From CAYHOI01 sp964358175 (lineage in GTDB: Bacteria > Margulisbacteria > Riflemargulisbacteria > GWF2-35-9): DNA of 16,946 nucleotides. Made by a program: the position numbers and the translations under genes. Positions 7,569-13,963 of the stretch are shown here, piece after piece. Every line of letters starts with the position of its first letter. Within the stretch, counting starts at the first letter, position 1. Under the pieces are notes generated by a model. That model worked only from the letters and a program-made list of their open reading frames with translations. It was not told where the DNA came from and did no database searches. The stretch covers positions 1 to 16,946 of the forward strand of contig CAYHOI010000036.1 in the NCBI GenBank assembly GCA_964358175.1, given 5' to 3'.

Positions 7569-8360
7569 CTAAAGCCCTATACACCCTAAAACGATCAAGG
7601 CTAACACAATCCGATACCAGCCGAAGACTTTGAGATCTTTGCGGGAAATATAATTCATGAACCCCGCAATCACAGCAAGGGCGACGATAAAAGAAGTAAC
7701 AAATCCTACTGCAAGCAATTCGATTTGAGCTCCGGTAAATAACTCATGATGTTTGAGAAGAGAATATGCTGATGCAGCGATAAGTGTCGGCACCGCAAGG
7801 AAAAACGAGAACTCTACAGCTACAAAGCGCGATGCGCCAAGCAACATGGCTCCAATAATCGTGGCTGCAGAGCGGGAAGTCCCCGGAATCATCGCGAAAC
7901 ATTGAATGAGCCCAATACCGAATGCCATTTTATACGTCAACTTATGAATCGAATCCACCCTGGGTCGTCGATACCACCGATCTACCACAATAAGCACCAC
8001 TCCTCCAATCAGAAGTGCTAGAGCGACGACAAGAGGATTGAATAGGCTCCTTGAGATCATTCCCCCAAACAACCCGCCAACAAGAATCGCTGGAAGCACG
8101 CCTATCAAGGTCTTTTTCCAAGTCAAAATGGCTTGATGGCGTTCCACGTGGGACTTTCCAAAGGGAAACAACTTTCGCCAGAAGTAAACCACAACGGCTA
8201 AAATGGCTCCCACCTGAATCACCACATCAAAAACGGGTGTAAAGTCTGACGAAAAAGAAATCCAGTGATTTACCAGAATAAGGTGTCCTGTGGACGATAT
8301 CGGCAGAAACTCTGTCAAGCCCTCCACTATCCCTAAAATTATCGCTCGAATGAAATCCAT
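7569..8360 (-). CDS. uppP: Undecaprenyl-diphosphate phosphatase UppP (BacA)
   Basis: Integral inner-membrane enzyme that dephosphorylates undecaprenyl diphosphate to recycle the lipid carrier for peptidoglycan and O-antigen synthesis; overexpression gives bacitracin resistance. The 263-residue product has both family signatures: EGLTEFLPISSTGHL (about residues 13-27) and PGTSRSAATIIGAMLLGASR (about residues 159-178). Hydrophobic segments between and after them fit the usual seven or so membrane helices. The ATG at 8360 lies 8 nt from a TATAAT box with no Shine-Dalgarno. It is divergent from the lytic transglycosylase gene, another cell-wall enzyme, and convergent with the restriction endonuclease. 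Confidence 0.97.
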   Translation of the reverse strand: MDFIRAIILGIVEGLTEFLPISSTGHLILVNHWISFSSDFTPVFDVVIQVGAILAVVVYFWRKLFPFGKSHVERHQAILTWKKTLIGVLPAILVGGLFGGMISRSLFNPLVVALALLIGGVVLIVVDRWYRRPRVDSIHKLTYKMAFGIGLIQCFAMIPGTSRSAATIIGAMLLGASRFVAVEFSFFLAVPTLIAASAYSLLKHHELFTGAQIELLAVGFVTSFIVALAVIAGFMNYISRKDLKVFGWYRIVLALIVLGCIGL

Positions 8361-8368
8361 CTTCGCCC

Positions 8369-8396
8369 ATTATAATGAATAGTATCCATTTTACAA
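8369..8396 (-). promoter_or_regulatory. uppP promoter with a symmetric -10 shared by the divergent gene
   Basis: Minus strand: -35 TTGTAA (8391-8396), 16-nt spacer, -10 TATAAT (8369-8374), then 8 nt to the uppP ATG. Because ATTATAAT (8369-8376) is its own reverse complement, the plus strand also reads TATAAT at 8371-8376 and could serve the transglycosylase gene, although its -35 is poor. Confidence 0.65.
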
Positions 8397-8425
8397 ATCA
8401 CAACTTATCTTTTATGGTAGTAGTT

Positions 8426-10072
8426 ATGCTTCGTTCTTTCGTCTGTCTCCTTTTCTGCGGTCTGCTCCTTGCGTCGGATATCAGCGATTACAGACAGGCC
8501 AAAGACGCCTATATTCGAGCCGACTACGATACAGCGTGGGAATTCTTTTCCAAAATCCCCTCCAGCTCCCCTCTTTTTGCCTACGCTGTTCACTATGCCT
8601 CCAATGTGGCGCTGAAACAAAAGCGTTATGAAGCAGGCCTTTCCCTGAATCTCTTTCCATTGAGCGACCGTGAGCTTCCTTATCTTGAAAAAAGAAAATC
8701 CAATCATCTTTTGCTTCAGTTTTATGCTGGAACGACCCTTTCGGAATCACAGCTTCTATCTTGTGCAAAAATACTCGTTTCACAATGGCAGTATGGTGAA
8801 GCTCTTCGTTGTTTCCAGCGACTTACACCCTCTCGATCGGCTGATCCAAGCGTCCAGGTTCTGCTGGCTCGTTGCTATGGGGGTAGTGGGCAAAAGGAGA
8901 AGGCACTTGACCTCTGGGGAACCCTTCCGGATAACGCAGAAAAACTCTACTATCTGGCCTCACTGAGTCCCAGCGATGACGTCAAGGCCACATATTATCG
9001 TCAAATGATTCGCGATTTCCCTGACCAGGGACTTACCAATGAGGGGGCTTTCACCTTATTTCGTTCTCACAAGAAAAAGAGTGAGCTGGATGATGCACTT
9101 GAGATATTGAATTATTTGGAAACAACCTCTGCACATCACCTTCGTGCGCTATTTGAAAAAGGGCTTCTTTACTTCGAAAAAGCAGACTATTCCTCAGCGA
9201 TGGCCTGTTTTCGTAAATGCTCATCCGGAGATTTCTCAGATGCGTCTCTATATTGGCAGGCCAAAACGTATGAGCGTCTCGGCGAGGAAGAGTCTTCCCA
9301 GCGTGTTCTCCTAACCCTACAAACCCAATTCCCTCTATCTTATTATTCTTATCGTGCCTACAGCGTCACCCACGTGCTCCCTGCCTACCGATTTGAGGAA
9401 GCCGAGATTGCCCATCCAGCCAATGTGGCTCTGCCACCCAGACTTCAAACATTGCTTGAGTCGAGTGCCTATGATGATGCCTTTCATGAGTTTAAAACCT
9501 TCTACCGTCATCGCACAGACTACCGTCATTCTCTGACAAGCTATCTGATGGATAAGGGAGAATATTTCTATGTGATGCGTCTGAGCGAACCCACGGCCAA
9601 TGTCAACATCACCTATCCTCGCCCCTACTTCAAACATATTGAAACAGCACTTTCCGCAAACACACTTGATCCCTATCTCGTTACAGCGCTCATGCGGGAA
9701 GAGTCCAATTTTAACTCTCTCGCGGTTTCCTCGTCTGGTGCACGCGGACTTATGCAGCTCATGCCTTTCGTCGCCAAAGATATGGCAAAGCGGATGAACA
9801 TCGAGACCTATGACTTATTTGTTCCAACAGACAACATGGTTTTTGGCCTCGCACACCTGAAGTATGATGTTCAAAGCCTAGGCATTCTGAAAGGAATTGC
9901 AGCCTACAATGCTGGGATTGGAGCCGTGAATCGTATGCGAAAAATCGAGGATATAGACTTATTCGCCGAGAATATTCCCATTGCCGAAACCAATTATTAT
10001 GTCAAAAAAGTTTTGCGGAGCTACTGGATTTACAAGTTGCTCTACGACAACCAACATATTGCTCAATTCTAG
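8426..10072 (+). CDS. slt: Soluble-type lytic murein transglycosylase with TPR-rich N-terminus
   Basis: Cleaves the MurNAc-GlcNAc bond of peptidoglycan to 1,6-anhydroMurNAc products in the periplasm. The N-terminus MLRSFVCLLFCGLLLAS followed by DISDY is a good signal peptide. About 390 residues of helical TPR-like repeats follow (YDTAWEFFSKIP, YGEALRCFQRL, YSSAMACFRKC). The C-terminal SLT domain has the catalytic Glu in MREESNFNSLAVSSSGARGLMQLMP and the AYNAGIGAVNRM motif. The frame is open from 8375, but that ATG is part of a TATAAT box; 8414 or 8426 is more likely, and I chose 8426 because the signal peptide is then ideal. Length (548 residues) is a little short of E. coli Slt70. Confidence 0.92.
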   Translation: MLRSFVCLLFCGLLLASDISDYRQAKDAYIRADYDTAWEFFSKIPSSSPLFAYAVHYASNVALKQKRYEAGLSLNLFPLSDRELPYLEKRKSNHLLLQFYAGTTLSESQLLSCAKILVSQWQYGEALRCFQRLTPSRSADPSVQVLLARCYGGSGQKEKALDLWGTLPDNAEKLYYLASLSPSDDVKATYYRQMIRDFPDQGLTNEGAFTLFRSHKKKSELDDALEILNYLETTSAHHLRALFEKGLLYFEKADYSSAMACFRKCSSGDFSDASLYWQAKTYERLGEEESSQRVLLTLQTQFPLSYYSYRAYSVTHVLPAYRFEEAEIAHPANVALPPRLQTLLESSAYDDAFHEFKTFYRHRTDYRHSLTSYLMDKGEYFYVMRLSEPTANVNITYPRPYFKHIETALSANTLDPYLVTALMREESNFNSLAVSSSGARGLMQLMPFVAKDMAKRMNIETYDLFVPTDNMVFGLAHLKYDVQSLGILKGIAAYNAGIGAVNRMRKIEDIDLFAENIPIAETNYYVKKVLRSYWIYKLLYDNQHIAQF

Positions 10073-10090
10073 AAGAAGGGAGGGTCACAA

Positions 10091-10318
10091 ATGGTAGAAC
10101 GGAAAAAAGTCTACAAAAACGGCATGAAACTATTTCATAATGAGACCAAGCAGAAAATCATGTTCGGAAAATGGCTTGAGCCTGATCGAGCAAGCTGTCT
10201 TTCACTCGCAAACAATGCAATGATCACCCTGTCGCGCGAGGAACTAGACGACCACTACACCTCTTACGCAAGTCTAGATCGAGCCTATCGTGAGAAGCGA
10301 CGTGGAGAGGGCTGGTAG
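10091..10318 (+). CDS. Small unknown protein downstream of slt
   Basis: A 75-residue product (MVERKKVYKNGMKLFHNE to REKRRGEGW) that I do not recognise. A strong GGGAGGG ribosome-binding site 7 nt before the ATG, and a position only 18 nt after the slt stop, support a real gene in the slt operon. It is hydrophilic, basic at both ends, without signal peptide or membrane segment. The stretch MLSREELDDHY-like (ITLSREELDDHYTSYASLDRAYREK) is helical and charged. The stop lies 15 nt from the 3' end of the convergent tRNA-Pro; no clear terminator separates them. Confidence 0.7.
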   Translation: MVERKKVYKNGMKLFHNETKQKIMFGKWLEPDRASCLSLANNAMITLSREELDDHYTSYASLDRAYREKRRGEGW

Positions 10319-10332
10319 CAAAGTTGAAAATT

Positions 10333-10409
10333 TGGTCGGAGTGGCGGGATTTGAACCCACGACCCCTTGCACCCCAAGCAAGTACGCTACCAGGCTGCGC
10401 TACACCCCG
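10333..10409 (-). tRNA. tRNA-Pro, anticodon GGG
   Basis: The minus strand folds as a complete 77-nt tRNA with encoded CCA. The acceptor arm starts CGGGGTG and ends CACTCCG-ACCA. The D-arm is GCGCAGCCTGGTAGCG, the anticodon stem CTTGC/GCAAG encloses TTGGGGT (anticodon GGG, reading CCC and CCU), and the T-arm is GTGGGTTCAAATCCCGC. The elements match bacterial tRNA-Pro closely. Confidence 0.97.
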
Positions 10410-10495
10410 ACGATAATGTTCTGTGTCCACAAAGAGAGACACCTGTTTTCGAACCAATCCCCATTCAAATCACCCGCTAGGGCAGACACAGCGTA

Positions 10496-10513
10496 GCTAC
10501 GCTACACCCCGAC
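10496..10513 (-). repeat. Partial duplicate of the tRNA-Pro 5' end, with an adjacent 14-bp palindrome
   Basis: Minus strand GTCGGGGTGTAGCGTAGC matches GTCGGGGTGTAGCGCAGC at the tRNA 5' boundary with one mismatch, 102 nt away. The perfect palindrome AGCGTAGCTACGCT (10490-10503) overlaps its end. What follows does not fold as a tRNA. It may be the remnant of a duplicated or disrupted tRNA gene. Confidence 0.5.
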
Positions 10514-10526
10514 AATTACACTTCTA

Positions 10527-10620
10527 CCAGCTGTTCTACAAGAGGGCTCACCCCCTCCGTCTTCGCTTTTAGCTCCGACGAACCAAGGGGTTTCGCTCCC
10601 ATTGGAACCCCTTAAGCTGG
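10527..10620 (-). ncRNA. Possible structured RNA in the leader upstream of tRNA-Pro
   Basis: In the transcript from the 10733-10760 promoter, CCAGCT (10615-10620) can pair with AGCTGG (10527-10532), closing a 94-nt block. Inside are a 10-bp stem, AAGGGGTTCC with its partner (10604-10613 and 10585-10594, 9-nt loop, one G-U), and a GAGGG/CCCTC hairpin (10542-10557). There is no T-run after it and I match it to no known RNA family. It could equally be part of a decayed sequence. Confidence 0.25.
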
Positions 10621-10673
10621 ATTCTTCCGTTCGTTACTCTTCTCGGTCCAAACTGCTTTCGATCTATTTTCAT
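10569..10673 (-). CDS. Possible 34-residue small protein
   Basis: Starts ATG at 10671-10673 about 50 nt after the predicted start of transcription from 10733-10760. The peptide is very basic (MKIDRKQFGPRRVTNGRI... ending NPLVRRS). Only a weak GAG precedes the ATG. The 10-bp inverted repeat of the candidate structured RNA lies inside it, which argues against strong coding constraint. Could be a gene remnant. Confidence 0.2.
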   Translation of the reverse strand: MKIDRKQFGPRRVTNGRIQLKGFQWERNPLVRRS

Positions 10674-10732
10674 GGCCAGCTCAATCAGCCCTTCGTGTGA
10701 TCATCTCTATCTGACGATGATAGCCGACGCCA

Positions 10733-10760
10733 AGTATAGCAAGGAATTCTTGTTTTTCAA
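10733..10760 (-). promoter_or_regulatory. Sigma70-type promoter pointing towards tRNA-Pro
   Basis: Minus strand -35 TTGAAA (10755-10760), 16-nt spacer, -10 TATACT (10733-10738). The predicted start near 10726 lies about 317 nt before the tRNA, so the transcript would carry a long leader that must be processed. Confidence 0.6.
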
Positions 10761-10896
10761 AGTTTCTATTTTCACGCACACTTTGCGTCCATTCGAACAA
10801 AACATTAATCAATTCTTCCTGATCTTCTCAAAAAAAAACCTGCTTCAGTGTCCTTCGCAAACCCTTATGGTGCTTGACGATACTTCCCCGTTCCCT

Positions 10897-11448
10897 TCAA
10901 CGTATGGGTTTTGGTCTTCCCCAAACAGGAAGCCCCATCACAAGCGCCTCCATTCCCAACAGCAGCAGCCCTTCTGCTACGAGAGCCCATTCTGCAACGG
11001 TGACCCAGAAGGTGAGGACAGCCAATCCAACAGCCACAAGTGTTAAATAGGGAAGAAGCTCTGACGCCTTTCCCCTCACATAAACCCATAGCACAGCATA
11101 GATCAGGCCAAGCGGGAATTGTGAAGCCAAAAGGAAAATAAACACATAAAGCGAAAGGCTCCGAAAAGAGTCACGCTTCCAGAAAGGGATAAGGATTCCA
11201 AGCATAAACGCTGCAAAAAGAAAGAAGCTACCCGAATTGATCACCACCAAAAAAACGATAATCTTGAGCAACTCAAAAATCGCAACATACCAAATCAGGG
11301 AGAACTCCAGGTACTCGATCACTCTCGTTGACTCATTGAGCGAAAACCGAACAACCGGCTTGCTTGTCTCAATTTGGGATAACGCAAATCGAAAATCCGG
11401 TAAGCATGCAGCCAAATAGGCTAACAGCATCCCAAGGATTATTAGCAT
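10897..11448 (-). CDS. Inner-membrane protein with PlsY-like layout but without the conserved catalytic motifs
   Basis: A 183-residue, strongly hydrophobic protein with about five membrane segments. By eye the order of elements follows the glycerol-3-phosphate acyltransferase PlsY: an N-terminal LLAYLAACLP (PlsY LLAYLLGSIP), then SLNESTRVIEYL where PlsY has SGNxGxTNxxR, then FELLKIIVFL where PlsY has LDxLKG, then ILIPFWKRDSFRSLSLY where PlsY has HxxPxFxxFxGGKG, then two helices. The Gly, Asn, His and Lys residues needed for catalysis are mostly replaced, so it would be a pseudoenzyme or an unrelated membrane protein. The ATG immediately follows the lysC stop (0 nt gap), which implies co-translation. 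An intact PlsY would be expected elsewhere, since plsX is present. Confidence 0.6.
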   Translation of the reverse strand: MLIILGMLLAYLAACLPDFRFALSQIETSKPVVRFSLNESTRVIEYLEFSLIWYVAIFELLKIIVFLVVINSGSFFLFAAFMLGILIPFWKRDSFRSLSLYVFIFLLASQFPLGLIYAVLWVYVRGKASELLPYLTLVAVGLAVLTFWVTVAEWALVAEGLLLLGMEALVMGLPVWGRPKPIR

Positions 11449-12669
11449 TTATTCTTTAGACAGCTCAAATCCATCATGAAGAAGTCTTACCGCCTTCTCT
11501 GTCTCTTTCTTGCTGATGATACAGGACACCTTAATCTCCGAGGTGGAAATGAGATCAATATTAATGCCATTCTCACCCAGCATTTTGAAAAACCGAGCTG
11601 CAACACCTGGGCTAGAGACCATCCCTACCCCTACGATTGAAACCTTTGAAATATTTTTGTCAAAAACTACTTTCTCCGCTTTGATATCTTTCGCGAATCC
11701 CTCAGTCACTTCCAGGGCTTTGACAAAATCGTCTGCTGACACTGTAAAGGCGATATCATTCTTCTGGTTGGCCTGATTGCTCTGAACAATCATGTCCACG
11801 TTCACTTTGTGGTCTGAGAGCTTCATAAAGAGGCTTCCCGCAATCCCGGGCTTGTCTGGGAGTCCCAGTATGGCCAGCTTAGCCGTATTTTCATCATAAG
11901 CAATACCTGTTACAGGGTTTTTTATTTCCATCTTTGCAATCTCCTTTACTATCGTTCCTTCGTTAAAATTATAACTAGACCGAACATGCAACTCAATATT
12001 GTAAGCTCGTGCCCCTTCAACTGACCGAGGATGCAAAACCTGCGCCCCTAAACTTGCCATCTCCAACATTTCATCATAGGAGATATATTTGAGCTTTCGA
12101 GCATCCTTAATCAAATTTGGATTCGCGGTATAGACCCCATCCACGTCCGTATAGATTTCACACCGATCTGCTTTGAGTGCTGCGGCAATCGCAACCGCAG
12201 ACGTATCCGACCCGCCTCGACCAATCGTGGTCACATCATCCTGACTATTGATTCCCTGAAAACCTGTGATAATCACAATCTTATTCGCCTTGAGTTCCTC
12301 AAGCGCACGGCCAGGCTTAACATCTAGGATTCGAGCTTTGTTATGAATGTCCTCTGTGTAGACTCCTGCCTGTCTTCCCGTTAAGGAAATCGCATCATGT
12401 CCTCTCGCCGTGATTGCCATCGCTAACAATGCCGATGAAATCGCTTCTCCCGTGGAGAGCAGAGCATCATATTCACGACCAGAAGGATGATCGACAATTT
12501 CTCTTGCCAATTTAATGAGTTCATCCGTGGTATCCCCCATGGCCGAAACAATCACCACCAGATGATACCCCTGAGCTTTTTCTTGAATAATACGCTCAGC
12601 AACTCGCTTTATTTTGTCGGTTGTTCCGACACTCGTTCCACCATATTTCTGAACAATAATCCGATCCAA
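11449..12669 (-). CDS. lysC: Aspartate kinase (aspartokinase), monofunctional
   Basis: Phosphorylates aspartate with ATP, the first step to lysine, threonine, methionine and diaminopimelate. Starting at TTG 12667-12669, which follows AAGGAGGAG by a proper distance, the product is 406 residues and begins (M)DRIIVQKYGGTSVG, the canonical N-terminus. The kinase part includes TGFQGINSQDDVTTIGRGGSDTSA; two ACT domains follow (from about residue 265), the second with VSIVGVGMVSSPGVAARFF, the usual allosteric region. The frame is open to 12738, but the extra 23 residues come from the 135-bp repeat and precede the ribosome-binding site. It is followed without gap by the PlsY-like gene. Whether lpxB read-through or a local promoter drives it is unclear, because the repeat lies between them. 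Confidence 0.95.
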   Translation of the reverse strand: MDRIIVQKYGGTSVGTTDKIKRVAERIIQEKAQGYHLVVIVSAMGDTTDELIKLAREIVDHPSGREYDALLSTGEAISSALLAMAITARGHDAISLTGRQAGVYTEDIHNKARILDVKPGRALEELKANKIVIITGFQGINSQDDVTTIGRGGSDTSAVAIAAALKADRCEIYTDVDGVYTANPNLIKDARKLKYISYDEMLEMASLGAQVLHPRSVEGARAYNIELHVRSSYNFNEGTIVKEIAKMEIKNPVTGIAYDENTAKLAILGLPDKPGIAGSLFMKLSDHKVNVDMIVQSNQANQKNDIAFTVSADDFVKALEVTEGFAKDIKAEKVVFDKNISKVSIVGVGMVSSPGVAARFFKMLGENGINIDLISTSEIKVSCIISKKETEKAVRLLHDGFELSKE

Positions 12670-12705
12670 CCCAACTCCTCCTTCTTTATTCACTCTTCCA
12701 ATGTG

Positions 12706-12840
12706 TACTCTTGCGAAAATGGTCTTCGCCGTTGTCATTCGTCGCTCATTTACGCACAGTAAACATCGCTTCTCATTCCTAGCCGAAAAACCATTTTCGC
12801 TAAGAGCAACAAAAAACCGTAAACTAATTTTGTTTTAGTA
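12706..12840 (-). mobile_element. 135-bp palindromic miniature element, copy 2, between lpxB and lysC
   Basis: Exactly the same length as copy 1 (5545-5679), ungapped, 124 of 135 bases identical. On the minus strand it starts TACTAAAACA and ends GCAAGAGTA, and the flanking dinucleotides extend the terminal match to TGTACT on both sides rather than a TA duplication. It begins inside the last codons of lpxB, so it supplies Leu-Lys-Gln-Asn and the TAG stop (12824-12826). It ends 36 nt before the lysC TTG. Its hairpin arms (CTCTTAGCGAAAATGG with the partner near CCATTTTCGCAAGAG) would be transcribed in the lpxB-lysC interval, where they could attenuate or be cut. Both copies have the same orientation relative to the transcription of the genes they sit in. 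Confidence 0.85.
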
Positions 12841-13960
12841 CATACTGCGCCACCAAGTCTATGATATTGGTAATACCAGGAACTCGCAACTTCTCTTTCA
12901 CCAGTTTTAACTCCTTTTTGACGCATTGTAAACCACTTTTAAGGGTCTCATCCACATAGTTTGCCAATTCACTCGGACTAAACTCCTGCAAATATTCTCT
13001 CACCACTTCTTTTCCTGCAACAATATTGGTCAGCGTGTAATGAGGATATTTAAACTTCTTCATGGCTCGTTTAACAAGCGGATAGGACAGGCGACTAAAC
13101 TTATAAAGAATGGCGTGGGGAGTGCCAATAATAGCGGCTTCCAGGCAAATCGTCCCTGAGGTCATCATCGCGAACTCTGCCTGACTGAGCACCTCATACG
13201 TTTTTCCGATATGTACAGGGATAACCGCTGGAAATCGAGCCAAACAAGCCCTGATTCTTTTCTCAAATGTCCGATTGGGCAAATTTACAACAAACTGATA
13301 GGTTGAATCTTTCGCCAAGAGGTGCTCCGCTGCCTTGATCATTTCAGGGAACACCCAATCAATCTCCTGCTTTCTAGAGCCTGGAAAAATCGCAATAAGG
13401 TTTTTGTGAACCTCCTGCGGAATAGACCTCTTCTGATACTCTTCGATCATCTGAAGGAGAGGATGCCCAAAATACCGAACATTCTCTGTCTTGGCATGAT
13501 AACTATCATACTCATCTTTAAAAATACAAATGATCTTTTGGGCAAATTGAACCACTTTTTGCAAACCTTTTTCAGATCCCCACACCCATTCCTGCGGCGG
13601 AATATAGTAGACAACGCAAATGCCTAGCTTTTTGGCCTGTTCCGCGATCATCATATTAAAGCCCTGATAATCAACACATACCACCAGATCAATCTGTCTG
13701 GTTTTAAGCACATGAACCAATCTCGCTTTGAGCATAAGGAGAGCGGGAATATGGCGAAGCGTTTCAAGAAATCCAATGGTCGCACGTCGCGTCACATCCC
13801 AAAGAATCTGCGCCCCAGCTTGACGAAGCCGATCACTGCCAACCGCCAATATTTTCAAAGAGGGGTCTCGTGCCAAGAGAGCCTTGGCCAAGTAAGCGCC
13901 ATGAAGGTCTCCAGAAACTTCCCCCGTAATCATCAGGATCGTTCGAGCCGAGTTTTTCAT
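12824..13960 (-). CDS. lpxB: Lipid-A-disaccharide synthase LpxB
   Basis: Glycosyltransferase family 19 enzyme at the inner face of the inner membrane, joining UDP-diacylglucosamine and lipid X into the lipid A disaccharide. The 378-residue product has the N-terminal MITGEVSGDLHGAYLAKAL, VDYQGFNMMIAEQAKKLG, YYIPPQEWVWG, FGHPLL, IFPGSRKQEI and the donor-site MMTSGTICLEAAIIGTPHA, all in the usual order. Length agrees with the family. The ATG at 13960 is 3 nt after the fabZ-lpxA stop, so they form one operon. The last four codons and the stop belong to copy 2 of the 135-bp repeat; the native C-terminus was replaced, apparently without harm because no motif lies there. Confidence 0.97.
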   Translation of the reverse strand: MKNSARTILMITGEVSGDLHGAYLAKALLARDPSLKILAVGSDRLRQAGAQILWDVTRRATIGFLETLRHIPALLMLKARLVHVLKTRQIDLVVCVDYQGFNMMIAEQAKKLGICVVYYIPPQEWVWGSEKGLQKVVQFAQKIICIFKDEYDSYHAKTENVRYFGHPLLQMIEEYQKRSIPQEVHKNLIAIFPGSRKQEIDWVFPEMIKAAEHLLAKDSTYQFVVNLPNRTFEKRIRACLARFPAVIPVHIGKTYEVLSQAEFAMMTSGTICLEAAIIGTPHAILYKFSRLSYPLVKRAMKKFKYPHYTLTNIVAGKEVVREYLQEFSPSELANYVDETLKSGLQCVKKELKLVKEKLRVPGITNIIDLVAQYVLKQN

Positions 13961-13963
13961 TGC

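Larger units (their letters stand above)
10410..10896. other. Gene-poor 487-bp region upstream of tRNA-Pro
   Basis: No convincing protein gene. In minus-strand order it holds a run of nine T (10830-10838) that may end the lysC-PlsY-like transcript although the hairpin before it is weak, a sigma70-type promoter (10733-10760), a possible 34-codon ORF (10569-10673), a block with several inverted repeats (10527-10620), and an 18-nt near-repeat of the tRNA 5' end (10496-10513). The plus-strand open frame from 10672 is opposite to the PlsY-like gene and is taken as a shadow. Confidence 0.6.

Noticed and set aside
8375..8425. Longer N-terminus of the lytic transglycosylase
   Set aside because: The ATG at 8375 is part of the TATAAT box and the extension would precede a complete signal peptide.
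10421..10491. Possible second tRNA closed by a 7-bp stem (CTGTGTC/GACACAG)
   Set aside because: No T-arm or anticodon arm fits on either strand.
10672..11046. 124-codon plus-strand open frame
   Set aside because: It overlaps the PlsY-like gene on the other strand, lacks a ribosome-binding site and is low-complexity at its end.
12670..12738. 23-residue N-terminal extension of LysC
   Set aside because: Most of it is encoded by the 135-bp repeat; the AAGGAGGAG site and the canonical DRIIVQKYGG start favour TTG 12669.
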